Of a stretch of 19,577 bases of DNA, positions 1-10,115 are shown piece after piece. Position 1 is the first letter of the stretch. Each line of letters starts with the position of its first letter. The DNA is from Temnopleurus reevesii (taxonomy: Eukaryota > Echinodermata > Echinoidea > Temnopleuroida > Temnopleuridae): positions 1 to 19,577 of the forward strand of contig BQKZ01006119.1 of assembly GCA_036244855.1 (NCBI GenBank). The letters run 5' to 3'. The translations under genes were made by a program, and so were the position numbers. The notes under the pieces were generated by a model, which had not been told where the DNA came from, ran no database searches, and saw only the letters and a list, made by a program, of their open reading frames with translations.

Positions 1-940
1 CATATTGCAAAACAATTTTCTTCAAATCGATAACAGTGTACGTGTGCAGAAAGAGAAAATCCAGGAAAGGAGATGTCCTTGCGTTCGGAGAACAATTTGA
101 CAAGTTAGGGGCGAGCAATTTTCAGTTCACATGCCTGATTACATATGTCCATAAAATGCAAACCCCCCTGAATTCACGAGAACTAATGGAAGGCCCCACT
201 CGCGAAAGATTGATAAAAGGGTTGCCTGCTAGAGGGGGAATGAACATGGTATGAATGAGAATACTTGAAAATCACGGAGGAATACTGACAAGCAGGCCTG
301 CACAAAAATGTAGGACAATTGGAATTCCATCTTTAAAATGAGATTTGATTCTCAAATACATCATTGGAGAAAAAAAATCAAATCATATTTAAAAAGAAAT
401 TTAACTTAAAAGTGATCATGAAAAAATAAGAAAAAACAACATGAACTGCCAAATATAGTGAGACAGATATTTGTAGGAAGTGGGATTCTTTTTCTTTATA
501 CAAGTAACGTCATTAAATGAAAGATTCTAAAATCTGGGGAAAAAATCAAATTCAAATGGAACATTATATTCATTTTTTGATGTGTCACTATTCAAATTGT
601 TATCAGCTATATATCTCAGAAGACCTAAAATGTACACTTGCATTAAAAAATAAACCCAGACGTACATGTAGCGACATAAAACCTCTCACTTTACAGATCA
701 TTCTAATAATCACTTCTGGGTAACAAGATGGTGCTACAGAATTCGTGCTCAAGAGACTGAAAACCATTTAATGCCAACCACTTAATCAAGCGAATAAGGT
801 TAAACCGATTAGTCATTCCAACAAATTTCCCAGGTCCCTTCTCGTAACAACTTACATCAAAGCTTTATATTAGAGCATGCCTGTGTATGACTGTGAGAGG
901 TTGCTTTCAATAAAGTAAAATGATAATTTCTCCCACAACG
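1..940. other. AT-rich non-coding stretch
   Basis: No gene is supported here. The open frames at 36-254 and 517-723 are short and show no recognisable domain, signal peptide or convincing splice signals. The sequence is AT-rich with scattered A-runs, as expected for intergenic or intronic DNA of an invertebrate animal. Confidence 0.6.
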
Positions 941-946
941 TCTAAT

Positions 947-1257
947 AACAATAATAATAATAATAATAAAATGAACTGCTTTTATATAGTGCTTATAAAT
1001 CAACTCTTCATGATATTTTCCTTAGTGTTATTACCCTGGCTTTAGCAGCAGCTATTTGGCGCATATGCTTTTTCAAGGAATAAATTCCTACCAGGTTCCC
1101 ATTCATCTCACCTGGGTTGAGTGCAACACAATGTGAATGAATATATGTGAATGAATTTCTTGCTGAAGAAAATTAACATCATGGAAGGGATTTGAGCCTA
1201 CGACCCTCAGGTTGAAAGGCAAGAGTCAGAACCACTACACCACAGCGCCTCCACTCT
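947..1257 (-). mobile_element. tRNA-derived SINE, near full length
   Basis: Read on the minus strand, this is a SINE: a tRNA-like head (about 1252 to 1183), an unrelated body, and an (ATT)n tail at 947-969. The head begins GGAGGCGCTGTGG and carries an A-box-like and a B-box-like sequence. The body contains GGGAACCTGGTAGGAAT, GCTAAAGCCAGGGTAAT and GCACTATATAAAAG, all shared with the truncated copy at 10811-11150 in the opposite orientation, which proves it is a dispersed repeat. TCTAAT occurs on both sides (941-946 and 1258-1263) and is a plausible target-site duplication, although the AT-rich tail makes this uncertain. The anticodon-loop-like CTTTCAA recalls tRNA-Glu, but anticodon stem pairing is poor. 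SINEs are non-autonomous and depend on a LINE reverse transcriptase; none is present in this window. Confidence 0.85.
1187..1242 (-). promoter_or_regulatory. Internal RNA polymerase III promoter (A and B boxes) of the SINE
   Basis: On the minus strand, TGGTGTAGTGGTT (1230-1242) matches the tRNA A box (TRGCNNAGYNGG) closely. GGCTCAAATCCC (1187-1198) resembles the B box (GGTTCRANTCC) with small deviations. The 31-nt gap between them is typical of a tRNA gene. The B-box changes suggest an ageing copy; whether it is transcribed cannot be told from sequence. Confidence 0.7.
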
Positions 1258-1263
1258 TCTAAT

Positions 1264-1660
1264 CATTATAATCAACATGTGCCTTTAAGTTGGCATCTAT
1301 ATTGAAATTAATGCTATTCCACTGTAGTGATACTAATGAATACATAATGTAAATAGTCCCTTGAGCACTTCAAGCATACCAATACTAATGATCGCCAATT
1401 TGAATAATTTCCTTTCCTTTTTTCTGTGGTAATTTTCGCTGAATAGTGCATGTGGTTTGAATTTTCTGTTAATGTATGTGTGGGCGCGGTAAAAAGACAT
1501 CTTATATTAGATTAATGGAATTGGTAATTACTAATTGCACTTGCAAGTTTTATACGAAAAGCACAAGAAAGGAGCCGAGAAATGACAAGAAATATATGCA
1601 AGTGGTTGTTTTGTAATCTTGGCTTGCCATTTTAAAATTTATTTCCACAGACTAATTCAA
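1264..1660. other. Non-coding stretch, nothing recognised
   Basis: AT-rich sequence between the SINE and the first inverted-repeat element. I see no open frame of note, repeat or RNA gene. Confidence 0.55.
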
Positions 1661-1930
1661 TCACTGTGAGCAGAATTAACAAGTGATTTTGACAAAGTAG
1701 ACACATTCATTCGAGCCTTCACAATGACTTCATGAGCACAAAATGAACACAAGTAGCTTCCCCTTTTAATTCACATAAGGTGTGATGTCTGACTGACATT
1801 TCCCGGCAGAATACGAGGGAAGGAATTGTGTTTTTTTTTTTTGGGGGGGGGGTTTGGCCATTTCGAATGTGTGAATGGAAACTATTCACTTTGTCCATAA
1901 AATGAGGTGTCGGCACTTCTCTGACATCTA
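1661..1930. mobile_element. Palindromic MITE, family 1, copy A
   Basis: The left end (GTGAGCAGAATTAAC, then GACAAAGTAGACACATTCATTC) is matched by the reverse complement of the right end (GGACAAAGTGAATAGTTTCCATTC at about 1868-1897), so the segment folds back on itself. The same terminal sequence recurs at 2896-3146 and 7612-7865, making this one of three family members. It is the most diverged copy and is interrupted by a T12G10 homopolymer. It has no coding capacity, so it is a non-autonomous element whose transposase lies elsewhere. Boundaries are accurate only to about 10-15 bp. Confidence 0.65.
1831..1852. repeat. T12-G10 homopolymer junction
   Basis: Twelve T are followed directly by ten G inside MITE copy A. 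Such runs are prone to slippage and sequencing error, so the exact length should be treated as unreliable. Confidence 0.9.
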
Positions 1931-2895
1931 TTGCAAATTTTGCTTGACAAAAAGATGGTGGGTGTTGTATAAAAAAGAAGATGAAACTCTGTGTGAAAAT
2001 GGATCATGACAAAAGGAAAGTGAGCTTGCTTACACAGCTTGCTTGTTTTTTATTACATACAATCCTTGACATTTCATGAATTCATTTGGAGGCTTTTTGG
2101 AGGTTGAGGTTTATTTTCTATCATGAAAAAGCATCTCCTTTATGATTTCACATAATAACACAATGGTTCGAAGTATAATTACATGTAGAGGTGCAGACCA
2201 ATTAATGCCCGTATTCCTTAATACAGTTTATATAATTTGATTTCACACTTTAATAGCATCATTGAGAATTGATATTAAAGAATGGAGAAATTTGAAGAGT
2301 CTAAAACAGTACATAAAATCATTGCTTTAAAGTGCAGTAGGCTTATAAATAGTTTATCTACTGTCTTGATAAATAATAATGAATTCGGAAGTTACAATTT
2401 AAGAACAGAAGAATTTGGGTCAACAGCAAGAACTGAGATCAGAAGATTTTCAGGCAATAAATTCTGCAATATATCAACTCATAAGGTGTTTTTTTTTTGT
2501 ATTTTCCAGAGACCTTAAAATACAAAAGACTTAATTCTTAAAGATACATTGAATTTTGAAAAGAGGGAAGACAATACCGTGAAAAAGCATGTATCAATTT
2601 TTTATGTCAAATGTTTTTCTTCATGTACCAAGGATTTTCCCTGAAAGTGGAAAATAATTTACCCCAATTTGAACATCGATGGAGGTGTTGATTCAGTATA
2701 TCAACAGAACCTGAGAGGATTCTGTCAATAATGGTCTTCAAATTGGCACCTACTCCAAGACATTCAGCTCAGAAATGTCAATTAAAACTCAATATCCAGG
2801 CACGATACCTCAGGAAGCTCAGTTAAGACTGTCAAGCAAAATGCACATATCGTATCCATTGTAAAGGGAGTTTATGAACCTTTTACAATTAATCA
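1931..2895. other. Non-coding stretch, nothing recognised
   Basis: AT-rich sequence. The open frame at 2282-2518 is low-complexity and resembles no protein I know. No repeat or RNA gene was recognised. Confidence 0.55.
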
Positions 2896-3146
2896 ACATT
2901 GTGAGCAGAAAGGAAAAAAGAAATAGGACAAAGTAAACAACTTCCATTCAAGTAATCATGATAGATACTGGCAAACAAAACAAATTTCATCCCCTTTTAT
3001 TATACGATAAATGTTGAACAGGTGCTGCACCTGTTCACTGAATAAATAGGGAAGCTACATTCTTTTGTGTGTGAAAGCAACTGTGGCGGGTTGAATGACA
3101 CTCGTTTACTTTGCCCAATTCCTTTGTTGCTTCTCCTCACAGTGTA
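2896..3146. mobile_element. Palindromic MITE, family 1, copy B
   Basis: The left terminus (TTGTGAGCAGAAAGG, then GGACAAAGTAAACAACTTCC) is mirrored by the reverse complement of the right terminus (CTGTGAGGAGAAGC, then GGGCAAAGTAAACGAGTGTC). The arms are about 55-60 bp. Copies A and C share these termini. The centre carries a perfect 23-bp palindrome (3015-3037). There is no coding capacity, and no clear target-site duplication could be assigned. Confidence 0.75.
3015..3037. repeat. Perfect 23-bp palindrome with two facing E-boxes
   Basis: TGAACAGGTGC-T-GCACCTGTTCA has 11-bp perfect arms around one central T. Each arm contains CAGGTG/CACCTG, the E2-box class bound by Snail/ZEB and some bHLH factors. 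Because it lies in the middle of a palindromic MITE, it may simply be the hairpin tip; regulatory use is speculative. Confidence 0.9.
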
Positions 3147-5035
3147 ACTTAGCACACTCACAGGAGCAGTACTATGTGTGAATATAGCATATATAGAGCC
3201 AATGGATTTTTTTTTTCATTTAAGTTGCCATTTTCGTCATTTAATATGGGATGGGCAAGTATCTGTAGAAATGTTACGTACAGTACAAAACATAGGCTTT
3301 TGATTCTTAACACAAGTTTATTTGACTCAGAAATTTTTAACATAATTTGTAGGGAAATTACTATTTCTCGGCTTGTGGATTTTCACAAATTTTATATCTA
3401 ACAAAACTATTCAATGAGAAACAAACTGTGAATAATGAAACTGTCATGGAAACTGTACCTTTTTAATATTCACCCATTCCTATCTGTGCCAACCAATGCA
3501 CTCACAAAAAATAAAACAAAAACCCATAGCAACCAGTCATCTTAAATGAATCAAGCTAAACTATAAACTTGCTATCCAAAGCACATCTTCTTTTAAATCA
3601 ATAAATGAAAATCCAATTTGAATTCTTGCAGCTGATACACTGATAAAAGGGTTTCAGGAATCAATGGTGTAGATTTTACAACAACAAGTTTATACCAAAA
3701 GCCCTGCTCAGAAAATTCATTACTTATTGATGAAAGCTGCACCGCACAGCACTATGCATCTTAGATCTATCAAAAGCTACCTCCCTAGTATCGGGTGGGG
3801 GATATGAATGCCATTCCATTATCAGAGCATCATTTTAAATTATTGAAGGTGTAAACAAACACATCACTAATGCTGCAAAGTATATGAGATCAAATTTCTC
3901 TGTGGGTTATACGCGGAGAAACTGCCTCGCACCTCGATAGCAAACTCCAAAGAATGTGTGAAATCATGAATAGTGTATTCATCGAAGGTAAAGCTCCTTT
4001 AAAGAGTGAATTTCCATAAAGACGATTCCACCAGAGCTGAGTGACTGTACATTCAAAGTGTCGGCAAACTATTTTCTACGATATCCAACAACAAAGCTTC
4101 GATGTCCAACAAAGAAAAATGACAACAAATCTAAAAGGAATATCCAGGGTCGAATCACAAGCAAAAGAAGTTCCAAATCATATTCAAAGCACATTACTGC
4201 ACCTCCAAAGGCTCTACTTTCGGCACAGATGTAATAATAGCACACCCTTCACCTGGCACTTCCATTAACATCCACTATTTCCATGCTTATTGTCAAATGG
4301 GTTCCAAATCATATTTACAACACATCATTTCATCGCTACCAATGCATCCCCCTCAATAGTGTGCATTATGTAGAAGTGCAAGGCAGCATCCAGAAACAGC
4401 CACCGCGTGGTCGCTAACACAAAGAGGTACCGTCCAAGTGTTTCCTTCTATCGCTTCCTAAATGAACTCGGTCAGTTGGACCTGTTTAGCCAGGTGGACA
4501 TGTCCAATAAGTAAGAGCAGTCAATAATTACGAAACACCAGCTCTCCTAACGACTGAACTCCATCTCTCACGTTCTGAATGGTTTAGGAGAGATGAGGTA
4601 CTAGCCATTTATCACCGTTGCATTTTAAGGATGACAATCAATTGATTTATTTGATTACATGGCATTGAAAGAGGCAAATGAACTGGCCAAAACAACCTTC
4701 CTTTCATTCCTAATTTGTTATCATTATTTCATCAGCAATTCATTTTGTTATTTGATTGTTTGGGCATTCGCAAAATACCAACATACCCTTCAAACTAATC
4801 AGCTTCAACTATAGCTGATGATGAGGTATTTAATGAGCTATTGAACAAGGGGCCTGGGTAGAAAAATATTTACATTGTGGTTATTGAATTAAAAAGTAAG
4901 AATTTCTCTTCAAAATAATAATTCTTTAATCAAACAAATGGATCTATGATTATCTGAGAAAAACAAATATTTACTGCATGATCATCATCATATTCAGGAA
5001 TACAAATTAATTGGCAACATAAACTGTCATATTAC
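3147..5035. other. Non-coding stretch, nothing recognised
   Basis: No gene is supported. Overlapping short frames on both strands at 3158-3401, a plus frame at 4041-4268 and an open run of about 45 codons ending at 4512 (VVANTKRYRPSVSFYRFL...) were examined; none shows a known domain. A 15-bp sequence (GTTCCAAATCATATT) occurs twice, at about 4170 and 4300. Confidence 0.5.
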
Positions 5036-5037
5036 AA

Positions 5038-5060
5038 TTATTATTATCATTATTATTATC
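5038..5060. repeat. Short (ATT)n microsatellite
   Basis: An imperfect (ATT)n run interrupted by ATC. It could be the remnant tail of an old SINE, but no SINE body is recognisable beside it. Confidence 0.75.
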
Positions 5061-5310
5061 TTCAATCCTAGAAGTAAAGGCAACATGTTAATTAATCTTT
5101 TAAAGATTTTAACAAGATGCATTATATTCAAAAATGAATAATCCTTTCTGTGACAACAAATGTGACCATAATTGCACCCTTCGAAATTAGGTATAGATGA
5201 TAAAAGAGCTGTTATTAGCGCCAAATTGTCTTCAAAGATTCTTCCTTGAATCAACGAGGTCAGTTAATTACAAAGTATTCATACTCATCACGATGAGTCG
5301 ATGAGCACTA

Positions 5311-5697
5311 TTAGATGAATTCAAACTTGATTAATGATCCTGTCTGCCAAACATGGCTAGAACACAAAGAACATGTGGAGTAACAACACCAATAAGAAGC
5401 AACAACACCATCAACCAAATGAAAACAAAGCTCAATAACTTTATCCTGACCAACAATTCCTGAGCACATATGTCCCTTTAATATTCCGACCACAAAGAGT
5501 ATAGAAAACGAGGGGGATGTAAACACGAGAGAGAGCGCACATTTCCACCGCTGCACATTCTCACAATAAAAGAAGTTTGATTCAACATCCAAACAGTATT
5601 CCTGAATAGCACCGTGCGCTGACATATTCAGCTGCGTCTTGCGGTAGTTCATTCGATCGCTGCACACGTGTGTGAGCAGTGACAGGAGACACATCAT
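5311..5697 (-). CDS. Weak candidate ORF, 128 aa, unrecognised
   Basis: This is the longest open frame in the window, starting at a double ATG (MMCLLSLLTHVCS). The first 13 residues are hydrophobic, like a short signal peptide. The rest is cysteine-rich (e.g. YCLDVESNFFYCENVQRWKC) with hydrophobic patches but no domain I can name. Local sequence (about 5520-5780) is more CpG-rich than its surroundings, and another protein-like minus frame lies at 5771-5959 with no upstream ATG. These could be parts of one exon-rich region, but I see no strong splice sites joining them. A chance ORF is the more likely explanation. Confidence 0.13.
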   Translation of the reverse strand: MMCLLSLLTHVCSDRMNYRKTQLNMSAHGAIQEYCLDVESNFFYCENVQRWKCALSLVFTSPSFSILFVVGILKGHMCSGIVGQDKVIELCFHLVDGVVASYWCCYSTCSLCSSHVWQTGSLIKFEFI

Positions 5698-5959
5698 TAC
5701 CAGAGCCTCGAATGACCAAATCTCTCATGCGCGACAACAAAATGCTGTTCCTCCTCGCATCACCACTGCATCACAAAATGTAGCGAGGAATAAAAAAACA
5801 GCGCTCACTCATCAATTTTATCAAGAGGTGCTCTGTCAAAAGTGAAAATTCCACCGCAAAATACAACAGCTTATCTTCATCAAAATACTGTACACATACG
5901 CTCCACCTCCTGTTCTGTCCCTTTTGAAAGCCGATGGGAAGCAATTTGTTATTGGACAA

Positions 5960-7091
5960 GGACTCTTAATCCTATTCAAGCTTTCCTAGGAGACCAGCTA
6001 ACAAGGTTTGTTGGGGATTAATCAAGCGGCCAACCAAGCGCTAATGAGAAGATGAGTACTACTGCCTCCAGATGTAGAATGACTTCATATTTACATCAGA
6101 TAGCTAAGATATGGACTTAACCTGGACATTCCTCCTACATTACACTTCACTTTGCATTAATGGGTTTATTTATATTTCATTGCATATTCAACACTGTTGG
6201 TGGAACAAGTTTGTAGGCACCTTTTGAATGTTGCCACTTAAAGAACAAATTTACATTTGCAGAAGACAGGTATAGAGATACAGTCATTCAATTCTGACAA
6301 CCCAAAATGATAATTCACTATGAATTGTAATAAGAAAAAAAATTACCTTCAAAATTGAATATTGTAAATTCCACACACTGCGGGTAAAAATTTGAGGTAG
6401 CATTTTTTCACCCTTAGAAACTGTATGAGGTAGCTAGGATACTAAATACCAACCTGCCAAAAAGTTCATACCTTTTTTTCTACCTTCTCCTTAAAGCACT
6501 AGATGGTAGAGGGATACACAAAGATAACTTCTTTGCAGTAAGCCCATATGAAGAATTACTTCATATCTATATTACATAGCTTGGCAGCATTGGCAGAATC
6601 ATATAGAAGGAAAGGATGAACGATTTTAAAGAATTCAAAGGGTGGCCATTGCTAACTTAAGAAGTGTAAAAAGAGCCCCCTTCCTGTCATCTAAAAGTGT
6701 ATTGGTATGGGCCATAATAACAATTTCCTAGATCTTGATTAAGCAAATATTTTTGTTCATAATTTTTTTTCAGGAAAGAAAAAAATTCCATAATATTCAG
6801 TTTACTCACAAATAGTCATAGGACATAGAAAAAAGCTTCACTCCCAAATTCTTTAATGTTAGGGAAATTTAGATTAACATGTTAAGGAAACTTGCAATTA
6901 TTGTTACAAAATTCACCACCGCTCATTCATGTCCTTATACTTATATTGCTTTCAATGGTACTTCTGACCTTTTGATAGGCAAGGTGGTGGTGCGAGTCTG
7001 GTTCAAAATGCAGTTGTGGGATTCACACATGGTGGCACAATACATGTTTATTTTCATACGTCTAGCTAGATGTGATGAGGATACCATTTTC

Positions 7092-7093
<2 letters not shown>
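5960..7093. other. Non-coding stretch, nothing recognised
   Basis: AT-rich DNA without a supported gene. Two let-7-seed-like octamers (6393-6400 and 6426-6433) were examined and rejected as a microRNA. The plus frame at 6879-7163 runs into the (TC)n repeat and owes much of its length to it. Confidence 0.55.
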
Positions 7094-7159
<66 letters not shown>

Positions 7160-7160
7160 T
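7094..7160. repeat. (TC)n microsatellite
   Basis: Nearly pure dinucleotide repeat, about 66 bp with one A interruption at 7145. Likely highly polymorphic in length. Confidence 0.97.
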
Positions 7161-7611
7161 TAAAGGGCAACATATCTAGAGAGGGTACACCTTCAAATGG
7201 AAACATTTTGCAGGGGAATATTAACTAAGTACATATTATTTGCGTAATCACACACTTCATACTGATCTAGAATAACATCAACATCTCGTCAAAATTAAAT
7301 GAAGGTCTCAGATTTAACATTAAAAAAATGGAAATCCCAATATACAGAAATTTACCTGTGAATTAAGCCATGAAATGTAGACTGTACTTTGTTCTCAATA
7401 AAATAAACAAATTACTTCACATTAAAAGGAAAATTCATGGATATTGAAGGTAGCAATTGTTTTGATACCAAATGTTACATTCATCAAGTAATTCATGAAA
7501 ATTATACAACATATCTTGACTTCTTCTTCAAATATACATTTTGTAAAAGTAGATTTGCATGAAATTTGAAAGAACAATTTATGCTGATCAATTATTACAA
7601 GACTAACTAGA
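7161..7611. other. Non-coding stretch, nothing recognised
   Basis: AT-rich sequence between the (TC)n repeat and MITE copy C. The minus frame at 7422-7661 overlaps the MITE end and shows no known domain. Confidence 0.5.
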
Positions 7612-7865
7612 AGCACTGCAAGCAGAAGGGACAAAGGACTGGGACAAATAAATAACTTCATTCAAGCATTCACAATATCATCACAAAAGAAAGTCTCAGG
7701 TGCAACTCTTGTGCAAAATTCTTCCACAGAATGCAACTCTTGTTCAACATTCTTCCACAGAATAAGAAGCATGGACATTTTCTTTATGTCCATCTAGCAA
7801 TAGTTGATGCTTGATTGGACGTTATTTACTTTGGCCCAGGCATTTTTCCCTTCTGTTCACGGTGA
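7612..7865. mobile_element. Palindromic MITE, family 1, copy C
   Basis: The left arm (CACTGCAAGCAGAAGGGAC, then ACAAATAAATAACTTCATTC) matches the reverse complement of the right arm (CACCGTGAACAGAAGGGAAA, then CCAAAGTAAATAACGTCC) over roughly 60 bp. This is the best-preserved symmetry of the three copies and defines the consensus terminus: GTGAGCAGAAGGGACAAA, spacer, GACAAAGTAAATAACTTC. The interior has been enlarged by a 31-bp tandem duplication. No coding capacity. Confidence 0.78.
7702..7763. repeat. 31-bp tandem duplication
   Basis: Two adjacent 31-bp units (7702-7732 and 7733-7763) beginning GCAACTCTTG and ending TTCCACAGAAT, identical at 29 of 31 positions. They lie inside MITE copy C. 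Confidence 0.95.
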
Positions 7866-8145
7866 AGTGTGCCTAATTGGTCATTATCCGTGCACTTAAA
7901 GCATGCACTTCATCAATGTCCATACAAGTTCTTCTTTATTCAAGGTAAAGATAACTGGGTCAAAGCATCTAACCCCACCTGCGTCATCTGACAGGAGATT
8001 TACATTGTGAATATTCAAGGCATCTACATGTAGGTTTCTCTTTCTTTTCTGATTTAGAATGGAAGTTGCTATACGTTTTCAAGTAGAGCGAGTGTAGAGA
8101 ACATTTGCCTCTTTTATACAAAAAATAGGAACAGACAGCTATTGT

Positions 8146-8370
8146 TTCATCTTCTTCATCTGCATCTTCTTTAATATTCATCTTCATCTTCTTTTCTTCC
8201 TCCTCCTACTCTTCTTTGTTTATTATCTTCTCATTCTCATTCTCATTCTCATACTCATTCTCCTTCTGCTGCTTCTCCTTCTCCTTCTCCTTCTCCTTCT
8301 CCTTCTCCTTCTCCTTCTCCTTCTCCTTCTCCTTCTCCTTCTCCTTCTCCTTCTTGCTTGCTTGCTTGTT
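8146..8370. repeat. Polypyrimidine tract with (CTCCTT)n core
   Basis: An almost purely pyrimidine plus strand made of successive simple repeats: mixed CTT/CAT runs, (CATTCT)n at about 8229-8262, a near-perfect (CTCCTT)n of about 13 units at 8275-8353, then (TTGC)n. On the minus strand the hexamer reads as Lys-Glu repeats, so the frame at 8206-8460 is a repeat artefact. A mirror-symmetric homopurine-homopyrimidine tract of this length could form triplex (H-) DNA. Confidence 0.95.
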
Positions 8371-9458
8371 TTTTAAAATGAACAGTTTGCATTTTTTCTC
8401 CACTAACCATAACCATCCTGCACACCATTGAAACGTGAATTCAGAAAATTTTGCTTTCAAAACAATTTTTTGTTCAATGGTATCAATATTTCAACTATCT
8501 CTCCATTCAGAATTCACTGAATGTCTATATCACAACTCTCTATTTCTTTATGATAGTAGAAAGGCAGTGTTTTAATTACAAGAGAACACTGGCTCATATT
8601 ACTTTTCACTAGTGTAAAAGATTCTAGAGAAATAATAATTTGCACAAAGCTATGCATACTGTCGATGGGTAAGAAGACCTCAATCAGTATCTAAGTGACA
8701 AATGTATATCAATAAATCACCTTGGATCAAACTATCATCCAAATAAATGTGTGGGACTGAGTGCCATTATCCGTCTCGTAAATTGGTGTTCTACAGATAA
8801 CGAAGCTGCATGAGCCGATGCACTTTATCCATGGTTACTCTTGTGCCATGGGAATTCAGACATTTTCAAAGTTTTTTCAATGTTTTTTACACTTTTGAGC
8901 CCTTCACAAAATTGATGATGTCCTGTAATAGATACCATTTATTGATGCCAATGTGCGAGGGCAAGTATGATTTAAATGTCTGAATATTGATAACACTCAT
9001 AAAAAAAATTATAGATTCTATTCATGTTAATCCTTACCCGCCAGTGGTTTTACTATGAATATGCAATTTGTTCATTACCAAAGACCATAAGGACCCCATT
9101 GGAAATAAGCCTTCAGCTTTCATGGGGTATCCTTGTCAAGGTATTTTCTTGCATTATGATGAATAAAATAAAAATCAAATCATACACATGTACCTATGTT
9201 TTCACAAATTTGTATTCTTCTCATTATGCTCTGTATATAGGCCTACATACTACAAAAAACCTAGTTGAGAATTCTTTGCTCGGATAATACAACAGCCTGA
9301 GGGATGGTAGGTAAAATATTGACTTGGGTAAGTTCTTGCACTGCGCAATCGAGCTTCCGTTGCATCTTTCAGACGGTGACGTTAAAGGTCGGTCCCTCTT
9401 TCTCTCATCTCCTGGTGTAAATATTAAAATTTGAACAATACATGCAATAAAACTCAAT
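8371..9458. other. Non-coding stretch, nothing recognised
   Basis: AT-rich sequence with only short open frames (e.g. 9024-9287 plus). No repeat family or RNA gene was recognised. Confidence 0.55.
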
Positions 9459-9494
9459 TTCTCTCTATCCCTCTCTCTCTCTCTCTCTTTCTCT
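9459..9494. repeat. Imperfect (TC)n microsatellite
   Basis: A CT-dinucleotide run interrupted by ATCC and TTT. It accounts for the Arg/Glu-rich part of the minus frame at 9224-9562, which is therefore not a credible gene. Confidence 0.9.
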
Positions 9495-9836
9495 GACTTG
9501 CATTTTCCACATTTCTCTAGTATTACTCTTTTATCTATTAACACTTTCCGAAATGAAATCAATACAAGTAAAGTGAATTCACTCTTTTCCCTAGGAGGAC
9601 AGAGGATCTATGGCATTTCACATTAGAAAGGGATCATGCATTATTCTCACCTACTCTGTAAAGTAAATACCATTGGTGAGAGCAATATAGGTTTACTTTT
9701 TACCGTTCAGGGAATAATTCGCGAGCTTCTTGGAGCTGACAAGCATGACCGAGTTACACGTGGGACTACATCCCTTGATCATTAAACCATCCACTGCATT
9801 CACACTCTCTGACTTTCATAAGGGACATATTAGGGG

Positions 9837-10036
9837 CGTTTGCACTAAGACGAATTATCACAAGTGTGACATACAATTTTTTTAACATCAATGTCAGGAT
9901 CACTGTAATTCTTAGTGTGGACACTACAACAAATAATGGTAATTCTTGGTGTGGAGACTACGACATGTAACCACAATCCTGACATCAATGTTCAAACATC
10001 GATGTCAGGATCACTGTAATTTTTAGTGTGAAAACG
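9837..10036. mobile_element. Degenerate palindromic MITE with internal repeats
   Basis: The left end (CGTTTGCACTAAGACGAATTA) aligns with the reverse complement of the right end (CGTTTTCACACTAAAAATTAC), giving an element of about 200 bp. Internally, a 40-bp direct repeat (9885-9924 and 9996-10035) matches at 36 of 40 positions. A 27-bp unit (9905-9931 and 9939-9965) repeats at a 34-bp period with 24 of 27 matches. A near-perfect hairpin (9976-9992 with 9995-10011, one mismatch, 2-nt loop) sits near the right end. This nested pattern is typical of non-autonomous DNA elements with subterminal repeats. Superfamily not assigned; no clear target duplication. Confidence 0.7.
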
Positions 10037-10115
10037 ATCATCAGGTGATATGGAATGCACATTGATAAATGAAACAAATTATATAATAGGGAAAAAGTTC
10101 TGTTCAGAACAGCAT

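Noticed and set aside
1183..1252. A functional tRNA gene on the minus strand
   Set aside because: The A and B boxes are tRNA-like but the anticodon stem does not pair well and the sequence continues directly into a SINE body with an ATT tail.
4386..4512. Open run of about 45 codons on the plus strand (VVANTKRYRPSVSFYRFLNEL...), possible exon
   Set aside because: Preceded by an in-frame TAG, ends in a stop without a clear donor, and resembles no family I know; within the expected range for chance.
5278..5310. CTCATC-ACGATGAGTC-GATGAG nested small palindromes
   Set aside because: Six-base arms only; common by chance in a window of this length.
6393..6433. Two TGAGGTAG octamers, identical to the let-7 seed region
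   Set aside because: Sequence after the seed does not match let-7, which is almost invariant in animals. The best local fold (GTATGAGGTAG with CTGCC...TCATAC) has a large asymmetric bulge, unlike a microRNA precursor.
8206..8460. Lys-Glu repeat protein on the minus strand and Phe-Ser repeat on the plus strand
   Set aside because: Both frames are created by the (CTCCTT)n repeat, which contains no stop in several frames.
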